38,983 bases of DNA from Caecitellus pseudoparvulus (Eukaryota; Bigyra: Bicosoecida), in NCBI GenBank assembly GCA_965644315.1, contig CBFFRQ010000003.1, positions 1-38,983 of the forward strand, written 5' to 3'. The number at the start of each line of letters is the position of its first letter. Position 1 is the first letter of the stretch. Below are positions 38,301 through 38,983 of this stretch, piece by piece. The notes under the pieces were generated by a model. That model worked only from the letters and a program-made list of their open reading frames with translations, was not told the origin of the DNA and made no database searches. A program made the position numbers and the translations under genes.

Positions 38301-38876
38301 ACAGCAGAGGTGTACTTCTCAGCAAAACGCAGGAGGTACTTGGTGGATCAAGGGTACGCGTACAAGGTGGTGCACCCCGTTTCTGGTGACGGAGCTGGCA
38401 TTGCACGCAGCCAAGCAGAGCTGGAGTCAGGCTGCCCATTCATGACTGCCATCGACGAACAAGAACGGACGTTGCGCGAGCTGCAGGCGCACGACGTTGA
38501 TGCAGAGGAGCGTACCGAGTCGAGGCACATTGCCGCAGCAGCCGAGGATAGTGATGAAGAGCCCACCCTCCGAGGGCGCGCCAGTCTGTCCGCTGCCAGT
38601 CGAGCCCTGGGGCGCTCCATGGCCCAGGTTACCAGTCACGCTGTTGTTCCGTCTGCTTCGCGCGCCATAGGCAGCATGCGCGCGTGGAGCACAGCAGGAG
38701 ATGCTTCGTACATGGAGTACACAAGCACCGACCGCATTGACGCTGCAGCTGCCGCTGAGCAAGAAGCAGCGAGGGCCCGCAAGTCGGCTTTGAAGCAAGC
38801 GGTGGCTGAAGGACAACGGCCTAGCCGCCCCAAGCCAAGGCAGGCACCCTCTTATGCAGACCGACTGCTTCGGTGA
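35375..38876 (+). CDS. ERCC3: XPB/Ssl2 (ERCC3) DNA translocase of TFIIH
   Basis: Core TFIIH subunit; its ATPase opens promoters for Pol II and acts in nucleotide excision repair. Four exons (35375-35416, 35484-35672, 35734-37864, 37960-38876) with introns of 67, 61 and 95 bp encode 1092 residues. The N-terminus is basic (MPPKQLTRKKKRPR), then LPNGVIILEAFNQFYEQ|ARDFLIAI. Helicase motifs are I PCGAGKT (K576), II DEVH (D674), the XPB-specific RED motif in TLVRED (R704), and VI QEAQRLGRILR. IGPKLYEANWMDL and YMEY near the end are also XPB-specific. It is far longer than human XPB (782). The reason is a large acidic Asp/Glu insertion with basic patches between the N-terminal domain and RPYQAKSL. 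The last splice gives HCAR|AGDKVIVF. The final human-like HPLFKRFR tail is missing and could lie in an exon beyond the window. Confidence 0.96.
35681..35693 (+). promoter_or_regulatory. dispersed motif in XPB intron 2
   Basis: TGCGATTTCCGCA, eight bases after the start of the intron 35673-35733. Its ends form the inverted pair TGCG/CGCA. Confidence 0.55.
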
Positions 38877-38983
38877 GGTGCCGGCTTCTTGAAGCGCAGT
38901 TTTAAGCTAAAGTCGGGCGAGAGAGTCGTGTCGTGAGGTGTAAGCTTCGTGAGCGAAGGTACTACAAGCACAAGATCTACCAC
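38877..38983. other. 3' flank of XPB
   Basis: About 100 bp after the stop codon; TGTAAG occurs at about 38939. No gene is visible. Confidence 0.4.

Noticed and set aside
38875-38960. Extra terminal XPB exon after a tiny intron at GTGAGG
   Set aside because: The only nearby acceptor would make an intron of about 30 bp, too short to be credible; the annotated stop is kept.

Overview
This is a stretch of nuclear DNA from a GC-rich, intron-poor microbial eukaryote. The evidence is eukaryote-only genes (TFIIH helicase XPB, mRNA 3'-end nuclease CPSF73, ribosomal protein eL27, a kinesin, a mitochondrial m-AAA protease, the cap methyltransferase PCIF1, a PEX3-like peroxisomal protein) carrying short GT-AG introns of about 46-150 bp. 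An alga or flagellated protist is plausible because of the kinesin and a centrosome/cilium-style low-complexity protein. I cannot name the lineage from sequence alone. There are no rRNA or tRNA genes, CRISPR arrays or bacterial operons. All gene models below were spliced by hand from reading frame, splice-site sequence and known protein families.

Layout. 1-4.85 kb: a PIF/Harbinger-type DNA transposon with a DDE transposase (+) facing a convergent accessory gene (-). 4.9-13.3 kb: a run of minus-strand genes (LRR protein, small two-helix membrane protein, RGG/UAP56-binding-motif mRNA-export-like protein, an alanine-rich protein, a helical-repeat protein) ending in a head-to-head pair with a plus-strand YjbQ/UPF0047 gene. 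13.3-16.1 kb: N-terminal-motor kinesin (-). 17.0-20.6 kb: CPSF73 and eL27 (+). 20.88-25.02 kb: a complete hAT transposon with perfect 22-bp terminal inverted repeats, an 8-bp target-site duplication and one uninterrupted 1035-residue transposase. 25.2-30.4 kb: a Tudor-like low-complexity protein and an AFG3-type m-AAA protease (+). 31.2-32.5 kb: PEX3-like gene (-). 32.9-38.9 kb: PCIF1 and XPB, both plus strand, which act around the RNA polymerase II C-terminal domain at early transcription.

The most unexpected pattern is a short dispersed motif, core GCGGAA(A/T)T with a longer version close to GC(A/G)AGC-N-AA(A/T)TTCCGCA. It occurs at least twelve times in either orientation and always outside the coding exons I recognise. 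Six copies lie inside early introns of six different genes; the others are in 5' flanks, near transposon ends, or in unassigned DNA. The second is the architecture of the hAT ends: repeated CCGGACACCC blocks plus three successive hairpins with C-GAA-G triloops and a 16-bp palindrome at the 3' end.
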